From Todiramphus chloris collaris (Eukaryota > Chordata > Aves > Coraciiformes > Alcedinidae), in the NCBI GenBank assembly GCA_025345505.1, contig JANVCC010000012.1:258013-322012 (forward strand): a DNA stretch of 64,000 nt. The letters run 5' to 3'. Shown piece by piece: positions 45,961 through 58,253 of the stretch. Positions within the stretch are counted from its first letter, which is position 1, and every line of letters starts with the position of its first letter. The position numbers were made by a program, and so were the translations under genes. The notes beneath the pieces are model-generated. The model was not told where the DNA came from. It did not search any database and saw only the letters and a list, made by a program, of their open reading frames with translations.

Positions 45961-46868
45961 ACAGGTCTGCAGCAGACACCGCTTGAGTTTTCTGCATGGA
46001 AGTTAAGAGCTTAAAATTCCCTTTCAGAATCAGTTGAGGCTGGGGAAGCCAGCAGCCTTCACTTTTCAACAGGGTAGGAACCTGGCTGTCCATAGTACAG
46101 CAAAATCAGTAGCTGGACATCTTGAGATGGAGAGAGAAATAGCCTTGGTTGTCAGATCTTTTCTGCTTTTGGCAGAGAAATTATTTTTGAAGCGTGCATG
46201 GTCTCTGCCTGGTGTCCACTGAGTGCCCTTCATCTTCAAAAAATAAAAAAGGAAAGAAAGAAAAGAAAAAGAAGAAGCAGAAGCTGCTGCCTTACACACA
46301 GACATATAAAAGGATCCATCAGCAAACCGATCAGTAGCTTCAAATGTTTCATCAAGGAATATGAAATCTCATCACAGCTGGATTACTCACAAGCTTCAAA
46401 GTTCCTTAAGGTCAAAAAGTAGTTAAATTGTATAGAACAGTGTGAAACAAGGGCACTGAGGCTTCCTCTGGAGGCACAGAGGAGCTGCTTGTTTTGAGTG
46501 CTGTCTTTAACATTTGGCCTAGTATGTTTTTATTCTTATAATCCCTTCCTACTAACATTTTCTAAGTTTCTAGGGTTTTTTTGCCAATCTGTTCACACCA
46601 CCAGAGTTAATGGAAGGGATTTTTCTGTTGAGTAGAAGCAAAGGGGCTGTTCAATTATAAAAGGATTTCCTCAGTATTTGCTAACACCTTGATGTACCTT
46701 TATGGTGGTAAGAGCTCTCACCCCTATTGCCTCTCACACAGCAGGATGATGCTGTGGTTTTTTTGTAGGGGACAGCTGTAAATTTTGTTGACTTCTGTAT
46801 GTGCATGTGTGGCAAGGGTGGCCATGGTAGGCAGGAAGGCTTTCTAGATGTGTTTCTCTAGGGATGAG
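45961..46868. other. Unique non-coding stretch
   Basis: No gene supported apart from the purine run at 46236-46280. Confidence 0.4.
46236..46280. repeat. A/G-rich (AAAG)n-like run
   Basis: Imperfect AAAG and GAAG units. Confidence 0.85.
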
Positions 46869-46956
46869 CATCTCCTGCTGCAGCAGACTGCTTTTAGGTG
46901 AGCTCCGTCATGCTATCAAGGCTCTACAGTGACGATGAACAAAAAGCAATGTGTTT
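46869..46956. repeat. Left ~86-bp direct repeat
   Basis: CATCTCCTGCTGCAGCAGAC through AAAAAGCAATGTGTTT. It aligns with 47741-47828 at roughly 80% by eye. The pair frames the CR1 composite between them. Confidence 0.85.
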
Positions 46957-47512
46957 GACCAGCAGGTTGAGTGAGGTTCTCCACCCCTTCTACTCTGCCC
47001 TAGGGAGGCCATCTATGGAGCACTGGGTCCAGTCCTGGGTTCCCCAGTTCAAGAGAGACAAGGAGCTACTGGAGAGAGTCCAGTGGAGACTAGCAGACTG
47101 GAGCATCTCTGTGCTGAGGAAAGGCTGAGAGCCCTGGGGCTGTTTAGCCTGGAGAAGAGAAGACTGAGAGGGGATCTGATCGATGCTGATCAATCACTAA
47201 AGGGTGGGGGTCAGGAGAATGGAGATAGGCTGTTTTAGTGGTGCCCAGCAACAGGACAAGGGACAGTGGGCACAAACTGGAACCCATGGGGCTCCATCTG
47301 AACAGGAGGAAAAACTTATTTCTTGCGAGGTTGCCAGAGCCTGGCCCAGGCTGCCCAGAGAGGCTGAGGAGTCTCCTCTGGAGAGATTCCAAACACACAT
47401 GGGCAGTGCGATCCTGGGCAACCTGCTGTGGGTGACCCTGCTGGAGCAGGGGGGTTGGATGAGATGATCCCCAGATATCTCTTCCAACCCCCACCATTCT
47501 GTGATTCTCTGA
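46957..47512 (+). mobile_element. CR1 LINE, group C, part of a composite insertion
   Basis: About 555 bp beginning exactly where the left direct repeat ends (GACCAGCAGGTTGAGTG) and ending in CCACCATTCTGTGATTCTCT. It covers the ORF2 C-terminus: [20 protein letters not shown] near residues 34-53 of frame 46898-47128. Frames break after that. Confidence 0.93.
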
Positions 47513-47654
47513 GTTAGGACATTTCATATCAGGGAGCTTAAAACAAAATAACAGCTCTTGATGGGACTTAGCCAGCATGCACCTGGAGAGGTGAAAGGAA
47601 GAATCCTCCTTATCTTCTCATTGTGGAGGATTTATGCCTCCCTGCTGCATCTGG
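47513..47654. repeat. Inverted copy of the flank at 34506-34653
   Basis: Sits directly beyond the 3' end of the CR1 and matches, in reverse complement, the sequence beyond the 3' end of the CR1 at 34654. See the findings for the two readings (3' transduction or duplication). Confidence 0.8.
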
Positions 47655-47670
47655 TTGGACAAGTTTGCAG

Positions 47671-47738
47671 ATGGGGTTTGGACAAGGTCCCAGATGTCCC
47701 TTCCAACCCCTACCATGCCATGATTCTGTGGTTCTGTG
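47671..47738 (+). mobile_element. CR1 LINE 3' end only, group C
   Basis: About 68 bases: GGGGTTTGGACAAGGTCC, CCCTTCCAACCCCTACC and tail ATTCTGTGGTTCTGTG. Its tail abuts the right direct repeat. Confidence 0.85.
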
Positions 47739-47740
47739 TA

Positions 47741-47828
47741 CATCTCCTGCTGCAGCAGACTGCTATTAGGTGATCTCCGTCACAGTATCACTGTTGTGGG
47801 GTGACAGTGAACCAAAAGCAACGTGTTT
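47741..47828. repeat. Right ~86-bp direct repeat
   Basis: Partner of 46869-46956; continues into unique sequence (AATCTCTTAGC). Confidence 0.85.
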
Positions 47829-49430
47829 TAATCTCTTAGCTGCTACCAATGACAACGAATCTCCTCTGTTGCCAGTTTCTCGGGGGGAAAAAAATCTGAT
47901 AGTTCCAATCAGATTGGTGCCTGGTGCAGATTTTACAATCCATATTAGAAATACGTGTAAGGCCAAAGAGTAGAGACAGTGATGGATCACGGGCAGCTGA
48001 GGCTCACTCAAAGAATTGTTGTTGATGCCAGATACAGGGGAGATTTTTTCCTCCTCTTTTGGTCTCCTGCTAACACGTACATCTGCAAAGGAAATCACAC
48101 CTATTCTTGGGAGACATGGCTGCCTGTTATTCGTTTGTAATGTCCTGTGGTTTTAAAGCCCTAGGTTCATCTTTTAATAGAAAAAGAACTGCAAGTCTGT
48201 GTCTGCCTGGATGGAATGCAAATTATTTGAATATGTGGTGTGCAAAGTGCAGTTCTGAGGAGCGGGGAGTTAGGTAATGGCAGAGGCAAGATGGTAGGGT
48301 GTCCAGGCTTGTTAGGGACATCTCTTAATAGTTTTCTGTGTTGGTTCCTATCCCACAACATCGTCACTCTGCTCATTTGGGGTTTCTCCAAAAATAGTCC
48401 TTTAAAATGGGATTGAAAACTCTCCTGAGAGCTTGGACTGGTGTGGAAAATGAGATTCAAGTTGGGGTATAGGAAGAATGACACACAGCCTTAAAAGCCG
48501 TAGCGAGCATTGGAAGGAGGAACACCAGGAGCTATGGAAGAGGAGGCCGTCTGGTCTGCTGGAGGGGGATGGAGAAACCAGCAGCAACACTTGGCATGGG
48601 TGTTTTGAAATATGCGTTGCGTTAATTTTATCCAGAAGCCTTTGACATGAATTTAGATTTGAAATCTGCATTTGCTCATTACTGAGCGACTGATGAATGC
48701 CAAAGCAGTTCATTACTTTCAGAGTGGTTTTTTATCTTGTCCCATTATCTGGGGTTGTTCAGATCCTGCTCATTCATAGTTGCCTTTTCTAGATATAATT
48801 GGGTTTAGGCAAGTAAGATACTAAATGAAGTGTTGATAATGAGAAGTATTGTTCATCTTTCCAAAGATAGTTTAAGACTTTTTTTTTTTCCTTTCTCTTG
48901 CTCATGGCTGTGCCGAAGGCTGTTCAGCAGTAATTGTTCTGAGCTCTATGCATTCAGATGTATTTCATCACTGTCAGTATATATGTACTGACCGTACCCT
49001 CGCTGCTGGAGTACATGATCTGTAAGAATTTGCCTGTGGAGCTGAAGTTTTTCTGTCTCGATTCCTGAAGGCTGATACGATGGCTCAGCGAGCGCTCAGT
49101 AGAAGAATAACAAAATGACCTTAATACCTTTGAAAAGTTAACTACCGTGTTTAACTCAATAACATGGAAAGGAAATTGGTTTCCCTTCCTCAAAACATCG
49201 CCTCTCCTCCTGAAGGAATGGATGAGGTCTCCATTTATCATAGCAGCTCAGATCAACAGAAAAATGTTACTGAGTTCCTACGGCGTGTTTAATAGAATAT
49301 GGAGGCAGTGCCCTTAAGCTGTTCTTTAGACAAACAAAATGTTTGGTGAGCCTTGTAAATCTATCCTGGCAGGACCAGAGCCACCTTGCAGCAGGAAACG
49401 TCACCATAGCCAACTGCTGAAAAAATTATA
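47829..49430. other. Unique non-coding stretch
   Basis: About 1.6 kb with no transposon recognised. CpG words near 48995-49100 (ACGATGGCTCAGCGAGCGCT) may mark a small regulatory element. Confidence 0.4.
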
Positions 49431-49904
49431 ATTGTATCATTTGTATTCCCATGGGAGAATTTCGCAAGTGAAGCTGTACTGGAAATTAAGAAAACTAATG
49501 GAGAATCAAGTGAAGACTATGCTCAGTGTCTTTAAGATGATGAAAATTTTATTGAGAAAGAAGAAAACATGTATTTTCCCTTTCAAAAGTGCACAGTTAA
49601 TAAGAAGAATGTGCCCTGACAAGGATATGTCAATTAAGTTACAAAATATTTTTTTAAAATCCCAAACCTACCATCCTACAAAATCTTACGTAGAAGGAAA
49701 TATGGTAAGACATGTTCAGAAAGAAATGGCAACAGATGATGGGGACCTTCATAGGAACCTTCTTCTATATCTTCATAAAGGTCTCTCTCTGTTAATAATT
49801 GTTATGCTGCTCATCACCATCAGCAGATTTTAGAGCATTGCCTATTTATTGTCTTTTAGCAGAAATTTCCAGTTTGAACCTGATATCTCTCAAGGTAGCA
49901 GAGT

Positions 49905-49936
<32 letters not shown>

Positions 49937-50637
49937 TAACCATTGTACAACTGGATACCCGCTGAACATAATGTTAGCATGTATTTTTTTTCTCCAGCAC
50001 ACACAACTGAACTTCTGACTTTGCACGACTTTAGTGTTTTCCCACATCTAAATCATGTTTTTTAACACCACCAAGCCTTGTGCTCTGACGTTGGGTCTTT
50101 ATACTTAATAACCTGCTCCCACATCTTGTCATTTTAAAACACAGGAGCTTGGCCTTAGCTGTCCTTGAGGGCTCCCTGTCTTTTCACAGAGCTGTTTGAT
50201 TCCTGTATCTGTTTGAAAGTGTCTGAAAGCTTTCAAGATAAAATACAGTTGTCTCCTTTCACTCCTCTATGGTAGTCATAGTAAATGCCTTTGTTTCCAG
50301 GTGTATCTGAAGCACTACAATTTCATTTGAAAATCCCATTAATCTCATTCACCCAACGATAGCACAAAAAAATATAGTACAATATATGATTCCTCTTCCA
50401 CAGGCTTCCTATTATTCGGTGTACACCTACAGTGCTGTCAGAGCAGAGCTTCATAAGTACTTCAGAGAGAAATCAAGTAAAATTTCTCAGGCTTCAGTTT
50501 GCCAGGATGTACCTTTTTTACTCCTTCTAAATCATCTCTTGTCTCCTACCCTTGCACTCACTCTTGGCAGGAAGATGGGACTGCTGACATGGCTTTTAGT
50601 CTTCATCCCTGGTCTCCAGGCATAGACTCACAGAATC
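49431..50637. other. Unique AT-rich stretch with an unexplained 133-codon frame
   Basis: The + frame 49432-49833 is Lys- and Leu-rich with no recognisable family and no evidence of splicing signals; it is most likely chance in AT-rich DNA. Confidence 0.35.
49904..49939. repeat. (A)n(TA)n microsatellite
   Basis: About 17 A followed by about nine TA units. Confidence 0.95.
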
Positions 50638-50795
50638 ATAGAATGATTTGGTTTGGAAGGAACCTTCAAAGATCATCTAGTTCCAATGCCCCTGCAGTGA
50701 GCATCTATCAACTAGATCAGGATGCTCAAAGACCCATCCAACCTGACCTTGGACACTTCCAGTGATGGGGTATCCATAATTTCTCTGGGAAGGAC
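50638..50795 (-). mobile_element. CR1 LINE, group D
   Basis: About 157 bp, 3' end TCACAGAATCATAGAATGAT, fading after AATTTCTCTGGGAAGG. Confidence 0.9.
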
Positions 50796-51134
50796 CAGGA
50801 GTGCTTGTTTATCATCTCTGTTTTCTTTCTCACCCCAGCATGTGGATGCTGGAGACGGAAATAATCCACAAAACTTGTTATTTAGGTGTATTCACCCAGA
50901 TGTATTGACACTGTCAGCCAAGGAGGTGTTACGAGACCTCAAACTTGAGCCAAAGTTTTAATCCCCTATGTTGCCACCCATGGGCTCAGATCATATGAAT
51001 TACAAGAAAGAGAGGCTCTTCAGTAGCAGAAGTGTTTCAGAAATCAGCTAAGGTTCTCCATCCTGATGTTTCTCTCCAGATTCTTCTCATTGCACAAACA
51101 GGAGGAGATAGTTGCCACCATATTCCTCAAATTT
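50796..51134. other. Unique spacer
   Basis: No gene or repeat supported. Confidence 0.4.
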
Positions 51135-51260
51135 TCATAGAATCATAGAATGGTTTGTGTTGGAAGCGACCTTAAAGATCATTCAGTCCCAACCCCCCTG
51201 CCATGCGAAGGGACACCTCCCACTAGAGCAGGTTGCTCAGAGCCCCATTCAACCTGGTCT
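51135..51260 (-). mobile_element. CR1 LINE, group D/A
   Basis: About 126 bp, 3' end TCATAGAATCATAGAATGGT, stopping after CCCATTCAACCTGGTCT. Confidence 0.9.
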
Positions 51261-51390
51261 CCCATTAGAAATTCAGCCGAATGGTCATGGGGAAAATTTG
51301 AACTTCAGCAAGAATAGATTTGAAATGGGAACAAATACTAACATTTGACTTTGGAAACTATCCTTCCACCATATGGACTCATTACATATC

Positions 51391-51427
51391 TCTCTTTTTT
51401 TTCTTTTTTTTTTTTTTTTTTTTCTTT
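51391..51427. repeat. T-rich run
   Basis: CT units passing into poly(T) with single C interruptions. Confidence 0.92.
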
Positions 51428-51940
51428 AGATAAACTGATGGTCACTGCTCTGTGGGGTTTAACTCTCTTTGTCTTCAGCTCAAACCCTTTCTTAACTTTA
51501 TTAATCTCATCTAACCAACAGAATAGATTTTTAGCTATTGTTAAGCATATTTTGCACAGGTTGGAAGCCTTAGCGAGCTGCCAGCTTTCTCTTGTTACTC
51601 TTTAGATTTGTAATTCCCCAAAGATAAACCAGTATTAGGAACAGTCCCCAGTTTTCTCTCGAAAGTAATTTCTGATTTCCATATTAATCAAAAATAGCTT
51701 TACCTTCGTACTGCCCTAATCCTAGTAACAACACAGAAAGAAGATTACACTCTGTAGATGTCAGGAAAGCAATTAAAATTTGCACACAAGAATTGAGAGG
51801 GGGGAGGAACATCACCTCTTTATTTTGTGAGCTGAACAGGGAAAATACCCTGACCTCAAATTGTTTGTTTCTTATTGGTTCCTTTCCTTTTGAAGTGTGC
51901 GATAGAACAGTCTTTAATATTCAAAGATTAAAATACTGGC
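51428..51940. other. Unique non-coding stretch
   Basis: No gene or repeat supported. Confidence 0.4.
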
Positions 51941-52350
51941 ATTTCAGTAGAATGAGAGGGTTTTATGCGATGAGAAGAGACATTTTAAGGAGGGCAAAGA
52001 TTGTCTGTGAAGAGCCTTGAATTTGCAGTTAGCGAGGTAGGTGACTATTAATAGCTCTGTCTGCAGAGATGGATATTCGTTGATCTTAATGATGAGCTAA
52101 GAAAACCAACTTTGCAGCAGCAGGCTGACTGCACGTAGGTAGGGTGAGGCTGTGGTTGTCAGCCTAGAGAAAAAGAGGTTGAAGTAGTGAAGATGTCAGA
52201 TGAGGCATGTGCCAACGTAGCTGTGGGTTAGAGGTGCCGAACGCTAAGAATTGGGAAGTTTTGGGTGTAGTCAGGAGAAACTGAGGGGGACAGGGGGTCA
52301 TGGTGATCTGCAGAGTAACCAGGAAAAAAGCGGTGGGACTGGCTTTTGTG
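51941..52350 (+). repeat. Possible ancient, decayed interspersed repeat
   Basis: The + strand carries GAGCCTTGAATTTGCAG, AACTTTGCAGCAGCAGGC and AGAGGTTGAAGTAGTG, in the order seen in an old amniote LINE-like 3' region; compare 45601-45960, which resembles a later part of the same type. Weak, by-eye call. Confidence 0.25.
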
Positions 52351-52832
52351 GCCGTGCATTTGACTTCATGACCTGATCATGTCAGGCATCAGCTGTTTGG
52401 GTATAGTCAGGGTATTCTGTGGAGAAATCAGAAGTTGGGTATGCAGGTATAGTTTGCACAGAGGTGGCATGCACATTTGCACTTTTAGATCAGGTTGTAC
52501 AGGATAAAGGTTTAGAAGTTCAGGAGAAAAGAAAGCAATGAAGGAGTCTGTGGATGTGGTAAGTTTGGAGGTGGCAAAGGAGGATGTCGCTCACTTGCTG
52601 TGGTAGGGACTCTGCATATGAGATGTATCTTCTCAGGATTGTGCTGCTGACCTTGATCTTTGAGAAGAGAGGAGTTTCCTGTAGCTAATCTCATAAACAT
52701 CTTTAATTCTCCAGTTTTTCAGATTGCTGAAGAGTACACACTGAACTTATCCCGTATCTCATGTAGAACGTGACATGGCAAGGTGCTGCAAATGTAATTG
52801 TATAATTACTGAACCCTTGGAATTGAACCCTG
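52351..52832. other. Unique non-coding stretch
   Basis: No gene or repeat supported. Confidence 0.4.
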
Positions 52833-52898
52833 TTGGCAGTTGGACTAGATGATCATCGTAGGTCCCTTCCGACTGAACTATTCTACCCTATCCTGTTC
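52833..52898 (+). mobile_element. CR1 LINE 3' end, group X
   Basis: About 66 bases: GGCAGTTGGACTAGATGATC, GTCCCTTCCGACTGAACTA, then TTCTACCCTATCCTG. The TTCTA-type tail is different from the ATTCTATG tail of the other groups. Likely the same type as 30084-30186. Confidence 0.82.
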
Positions 52899-53023
52899 TT
52901 TTAGTGAACATAAATAAGTTGTCTCTGGAATGTGTAACATCCGATCCACAATAATTCTCTTCCTGCTATGTTTCTGCTGTTAAATAGACTCACTGTGGAA
53001 ATTGGTTTCTTCCATCTGGCTAA

Positions 53024-53492
53024 TAGAATCATAGAACAGATTGGCTTGAAGGGACCTTTCAGTCTCATCCAGTCCAACCCCCCTGCAGGGAGCAGGGACA
53101 TCTGCAGCTAGAGCAGGTTGCTCACAGCCCCAGCCAACCTCACCTGGAATGGTTCCAGGGATGGGGCATCGACCACCTCTCTGGGCAACCTGGGACAGGG
53201 TCTCACCACCCTCAGCATAAAAACATCTTCCTTCTCTGTAGTCTTATTTTAGGCCTTGCTAAAAAGGCTGTTCCCACCTTTCTGATAGGCCCTATGTAAG
53301 TACTTAAAGGCCGCCAGAAGGTCTCCCCAGAGCCTTCTCTTCTCCAGGCTGACCAACCCCAGCTCTCAGCCTGGCCTCCCAGCAGAGGGGTTCCAGCCCT
53401 CCCAGCATTGCTGTGGCCTCCTCTGGCCCCGCTCCAACAGGTCCCTGTCTCTCCTGTGCTGAGGACTCCAGGGCTGAACACAGAACTCCTGG
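53024..53492 (-). mobile_element. CR1 LINE, group A
   Basis: About 470 bp, 3' end TAGAATCATAGAACAGATTG, through GAGCAGGTTGCTCACAGCCC to GACTCCAGGGCTGAACACAG. The - strand frame 53212-53481 keeps ORF2 words in a shifted reading. Confidence 0.93.
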
Positions 53493-54618
53493 TGGGAAGA
53501 ACCTTAAACCACTCTAAGGCACCATTATCATACTCTCAGTTTGGATTTCAGAGGGCTCTTGAGTTTGAAAGATGTGTGTTTATTCGAATCTATTTCTCCA
53601 GCAGCTTGCCGTGCGCCTGGTAAGTGCGCTCAGCACCTTCAGAACCTTTTCTTCCACTTTCCCCATACACAATAACGGGTGTTAACACTTTTGGTGAAGA
53701 AAAAGTGTTTTTTCTTCCTGTCCTATCTCAGTAGAGTTATCTGAACGGTGTTGCTGGGGCTTGCTCCTCATTGCCTGGTACCATGTACAAAGAACTATTA
53801 AACACAATCATTTCGTGGGTTCTAAGCAGTTACATCCCTACGTACACTGCCTTACAGTCTGCGTGGGCATGTTTCTTGCCCTAATCATGTGAAAGGCAGC
53901 TCATTCTGGAAGAAGACTGGCTTTCTAAATTAGCTTCATAATTCAGCTTATTTAGAACTAAAGTCTCCTTTTCACAAAACATTCTGCTATAAAGCTTTGC
54001 TTCCTGTTTTGAGTCATTAAAATAATTTTTAATTGTGACTGATAGCATGGTGAAACTTTTGGAAATGCATTTTGGATTAAAACCCTTAAGGTGTTACCCA
54101 TTCATAATTTTTTTTTTTATTATAGTGCAAAAAAAGCCTCCTGTAAAAGGAGATGATTGTCTTTGTGCATTTTTTGTTTGTTTGTTTTTGTACTTTGGCA
54201 AGAGGTTGCTTGGGGAAAAAGTTAAAACTTACTCAGCCAGAGCTGTGACGGTGACAAACTGGCCTCAGGTTATTTCTTCTCCTTGACATTTGCAAGTCAG
54301 ACAGTTGAGGAGCTTTAGATATCTTTATCGAGCACACTTGAAACCACGTTGCAGGGGACAAATTTCACCATTCTAGTGTATCTATCTTGAAGGTCTGATT
54401 TTACTGTTATGTCTTGTGCTGTTTCCCTGGTGAAGTATGTTTGTGCTTGCTCAGGAGCATGTGTGAAATTCAGGGACACGCCTCTGAGGTGCTCACATTA
54501 TCTGTGGTCGCTCTGAAGCCCCCCTGGCTTCTTTATAAATTGCCTGAATGTGTGGGAATGACTTTGGAAGGTGGAGCATGCAGTGGGCACACCAGTGCTG
54601 CAGGAATCAGCAAAGGCA
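53493..54618. other. Unique non-coding stretch
   Basis: No gene supported; a T run lies at 54107-54118 and a (TTTG)n-like run near 54168-54188. Confidence 0.4.
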
Positions 54619-55008
54619 TAGAATCCTAGAATCACGGAATTGTTTTGATTGGAAGAGACCTTTAAGAGCATCAAGGCCAACTGGTCACCACTAAACCATG
54701 TCCCTCAGCACCACAGCTCCACAGCTTTGAACCTCCTCCAGGCATGGGGACTTCACCACTGCCCTGGGCAGCCTGGGACAGGCCTTGACAGCCCTTGTGG
54801 GGAAGAAATTGTTTCTTGTGTCCAACCTAAGCCTTCCCTGTTGCAACTTGAGGCCGTTTCCTCCTGTCCTGTCCAACCCCCACCTGGCTCCAACCTCCTT
54901 TCAGGGAGTTGTAGAGAGTGAGAAGTTCTCCCCTGAGCCTCCTTTTCTCCAGGCTCAGCAACCCCAGGTCCCTCAGCTGCTCCTCACAAGACTTATGCTC
55001 TAAACCAT
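54619..55008 (-). mobile_element. CR1 LINE, group B
   Basis: About 390 bp, 3' end TAGAATCCTAGAATCACGG, then TTGATTGGAAGAGACC. Two short gaps: one drops TTAACCCAGCACTGCCAG, the other drops the ACTTGTTCCTTGGGAG part near 54870. Ends after GACTTATGCTCTAAACC. Confidence 0.92.
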
Positions 55009-58000
55009 GGAGATGTCTTTCCCATTTTGATGGTTTGCAGCACTAAAGGTTAAATATCATCTGGGCAGCGGTGCCCGGCACCACTTAGCTGGTTGACAGA
55101 GGCAACTTGAATTCCAGACAGATTGAATTTTGATGGATTTTGGAGACTGTGAATGGCACTTGTTTCTCAGGGCTTCATGACTCTCATGTTTTTGTAAAAA
55201 CTGAGTTCTGAGCAGGTTTGGTACTTCAACACCTGCTTAGTATGCACACATGTGCAGATAAAATAGATGCTCATCTTTCCTTTCCCCATAATAACTTCAT
55301 ATCCTCTTCATCCCAGTGTGTGCTTAATGTGCAGGTCTTTACGCTCAAAGGTGAAGGTGTCATAACAGTGAGAAGAACTTGTCTCCAGAAAAGGTGTTGG
55401 TGGGAGCTTTGAGTGTTTAAAACCAAGCTGGATGATGTACGCAGTAATCCAGCACTGTCAAAAATATGTAAATACATACAAGCATGCGTATAAAATTGGC
55501 AGATAAGTAGCTCTTTGCAGATCTTGGTTTCCCTTACTCCATTTCAAGGCCACAGGTGACTCTAAGGGAAAACAGCAGCAGATAGTTCAGGAAATCCAGA
55601 AGTTAATGGGTTCTGCAGGATGGTGGAACTGCTTGAAACATATTCTGCTGTGACATCTTAGTAGGTGTGATTGCCCAGGTGGCAACTTTCTTGTGCCCAT
55701 GACCACAGTTCACAGCTGGTTTATAGTCATAAAACTCCTGGATGGGTGATTTCGTTGGCAGTTTCATTGTTTGTTAAACTCAATACTTAAGAGTATGGAG
55801 AAACAGCAGACTTTGGGGGGGAAATTTTCATTCCACCATTATTTTTGCACCTAAAAGATCAGATATTTCGCTTCGTGCAGGACCCAGTAACTTCTAATTT
55901 ATCTGAGGCATCAAGAGGCTTTAGTAGAAGGTAGGTGTTGAGCATCACCAGATTTATTCTCAGTGCGTATTTTGAAGCAGTGCTGGATTTGAGGTTGACA
56001 CAAACCCCAAGTGCACTTGTGGGGAGCGTCTGGATGGCCACAGCTCCTGGTGGATGCCAGTAGCAGGAATGTGGATATTTGGTAACCGCCTGACCATTGA
56101 AGGGCTCTCCCCACGTGGCCTTTGATATGAGGCCAGTTGTACCTGTCTAAGCTCAAGCAGAAAGCCCAGTTATTGAGAGCAATGGTTGGGCTTCTCTTAA
56201 CTTCAGCTATATTTTGGATCTCGGAACTTTGCTCAGTGTTTTAAGATCTCTTTTTATTTTATTCTGGGAAAACCAGCTTCAATTTGACTCAATGGTGACA
56301 TGGGGAGGCAGGGGATGAGTATTAGATGTTAGAGTTTCACCTGGAAAATGATGCTGTTATTCACTTGTGGGTTTCCCTACAATTGCTTGCTGCAAGGAGA
56401 TACTGCAAGACAATAGCTCAGTATAAATTAATTATAATTCATTGATTTTATACTTGTAAATCTACAGAAGTTCATTAGTATTGAACAGGACTGTAGAGGC
56501 ACCAGCTGCCCAGGTGCCTGGTGGTTATTTGACCAAACTTTAGTCTGCTTGTGCCAGCAAGGATACCTGAGATGTCACCATGCACGAAGAACAGCTTCTG
56601 CGTGTGACCCACTTGACATGTGCCAAGTGACCTGGAATTGACACTTCCTTGTGTTTAAAAGAAGGAGCAAAATCTCTTAAGAGTATTTCCTAAGGATGCT
56701 CCATCTCAAATCAGTCTGATAAAATCAGGTTCCTATAGGAAATCTGGTTGCTAATTTCTTTAGGGTGTGATAAGCATGGAAATGCTTCCTCAGAGACCTT
56801 CTTCACCATCACAGTAAAGCACATGAGCAGGCCCACGGGTGATGGGCCTTGGGTTTTGTTTCAGCTGATGCTGCTAAAACACTTCATAATTTCTGGTGAG
56901 TTTTGACTTAATGAAGAAATGTCCCTTAGGGCTTGAAGGAACAGTCTCTGCAAACTCGGACTTTTTTGTTGACTTAATTCATGTGGTAACTAGGAGGCTG
57001 GTTTCAGCTACGCTGATTAAAAGAATGCTAATTCAAAATACCGCTCCTGTAGTCAGTCCCTTGAAAAATCTGCTGAAAAGCCTCCAACTGCTTGGTATAA
57101 TGATGCTTAAAAAAAATTTATTGCAGGGGAAATAATTTCACATTAAGGTATTTTTAATATGCAATTTCCGACCATGCGAGAAAAAACGCATCCCCCATGA
57201 AAGGAATTTCTAGATTGATGTGTATTTTTTTTTTTAATAGGTGTATATAAAGTGACTATCTTACATGTTTTAAAACTAAAGTGAAACTGAAATTATTAAC
57301 ATATCCTCACAGTGTCCTATATGGCACACTGATCCCCCAGAGAGACCTCCTCTGGCCCCAGTCCTTCATCCTGATGGCCCCTTTGAGTCTCTGCTGCTCA
57401 TCCCTCTGAAAATACATCAAGCAAGGGATGGGCCCAAACCAGGGAAAGGTCATCCCACACAAGTGGACACTTCTGCATTCATGCTAGTCCTATTGGGGCA
57501 GGCTTGCTCTTTGAGGACTCTTGAAGCCTTCAGTTCTTAACACATTTCTCTGCTCCTTTGCACCTGCTTGAGGACATACTGGGAACTTCTTTCCCTTGTG
57601 TCCATCATCTTTTCATGACTGTTGTGCCATCTCCCATCCCACCATGCTGGTACCCTCACTGCCAGATACCCCAATGATCTGATACCATGTCTCAACCCTG
57701 CTCCTTTGCTCCATCCTTGTCCTTGCAAGCCCTGCAAGCCCTTTTATCCTTCAATCTGAGCCCTTCTACCCGCAGTCTCACATCTCAGGGACCCCTGCTG
57801 AAGCCAGGAGCCAACCTGAGCCTTTTTGAAATGTTTCAACCAATAAAGAGGTCAGAGAGATGAGGAAGGATCACCTTAGTATTTTATATCACTGGGGCTT
57901 TAGAATAATTGAAATACATACTTTGCTTATACCTTAAAAAATATCTGTATTCAATAAAATAGATGTTGTTTATACTTGACCTGCTTGGAAGTAGACTAGG

Positions 58001-58253
58001 GCTTTGTGAATGACAGGAATCTCCAGTGTGATGAGATGGAGTGGGAGGCAGAAATCCAAGCAGAGGAGGATTATAGAAAATATAAGGAGGTAGCACCATT
58101 GCCTGATGAACCTTTGTTGAGGGACTCTTGATATTGAAAAACACGCCAGGATAAATACATACGTACTACATTTTAGCTTTTTTTTTTCTTTTTCTTTTTT
58201 AAATTTAGAGACAACCTCAGCTGATCCTTCATTTCTCAGTTGTTGCCATTAAC
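55009..58253. other. Unique non-coding stretch of about 3.2 kb
   Basis: The longest block without a recognised transposon. No gene is supported; frames are short. T-rich runs lie at about 57227-57236 and 58178-58200. Confidence 0.45.

Noticed and set aside
49432-49833. 133-codon open frame
   Set aside because: Lys/Leu-rich in AT-rich DNA, no recognisable domain and no supporting signals; most likely chance.
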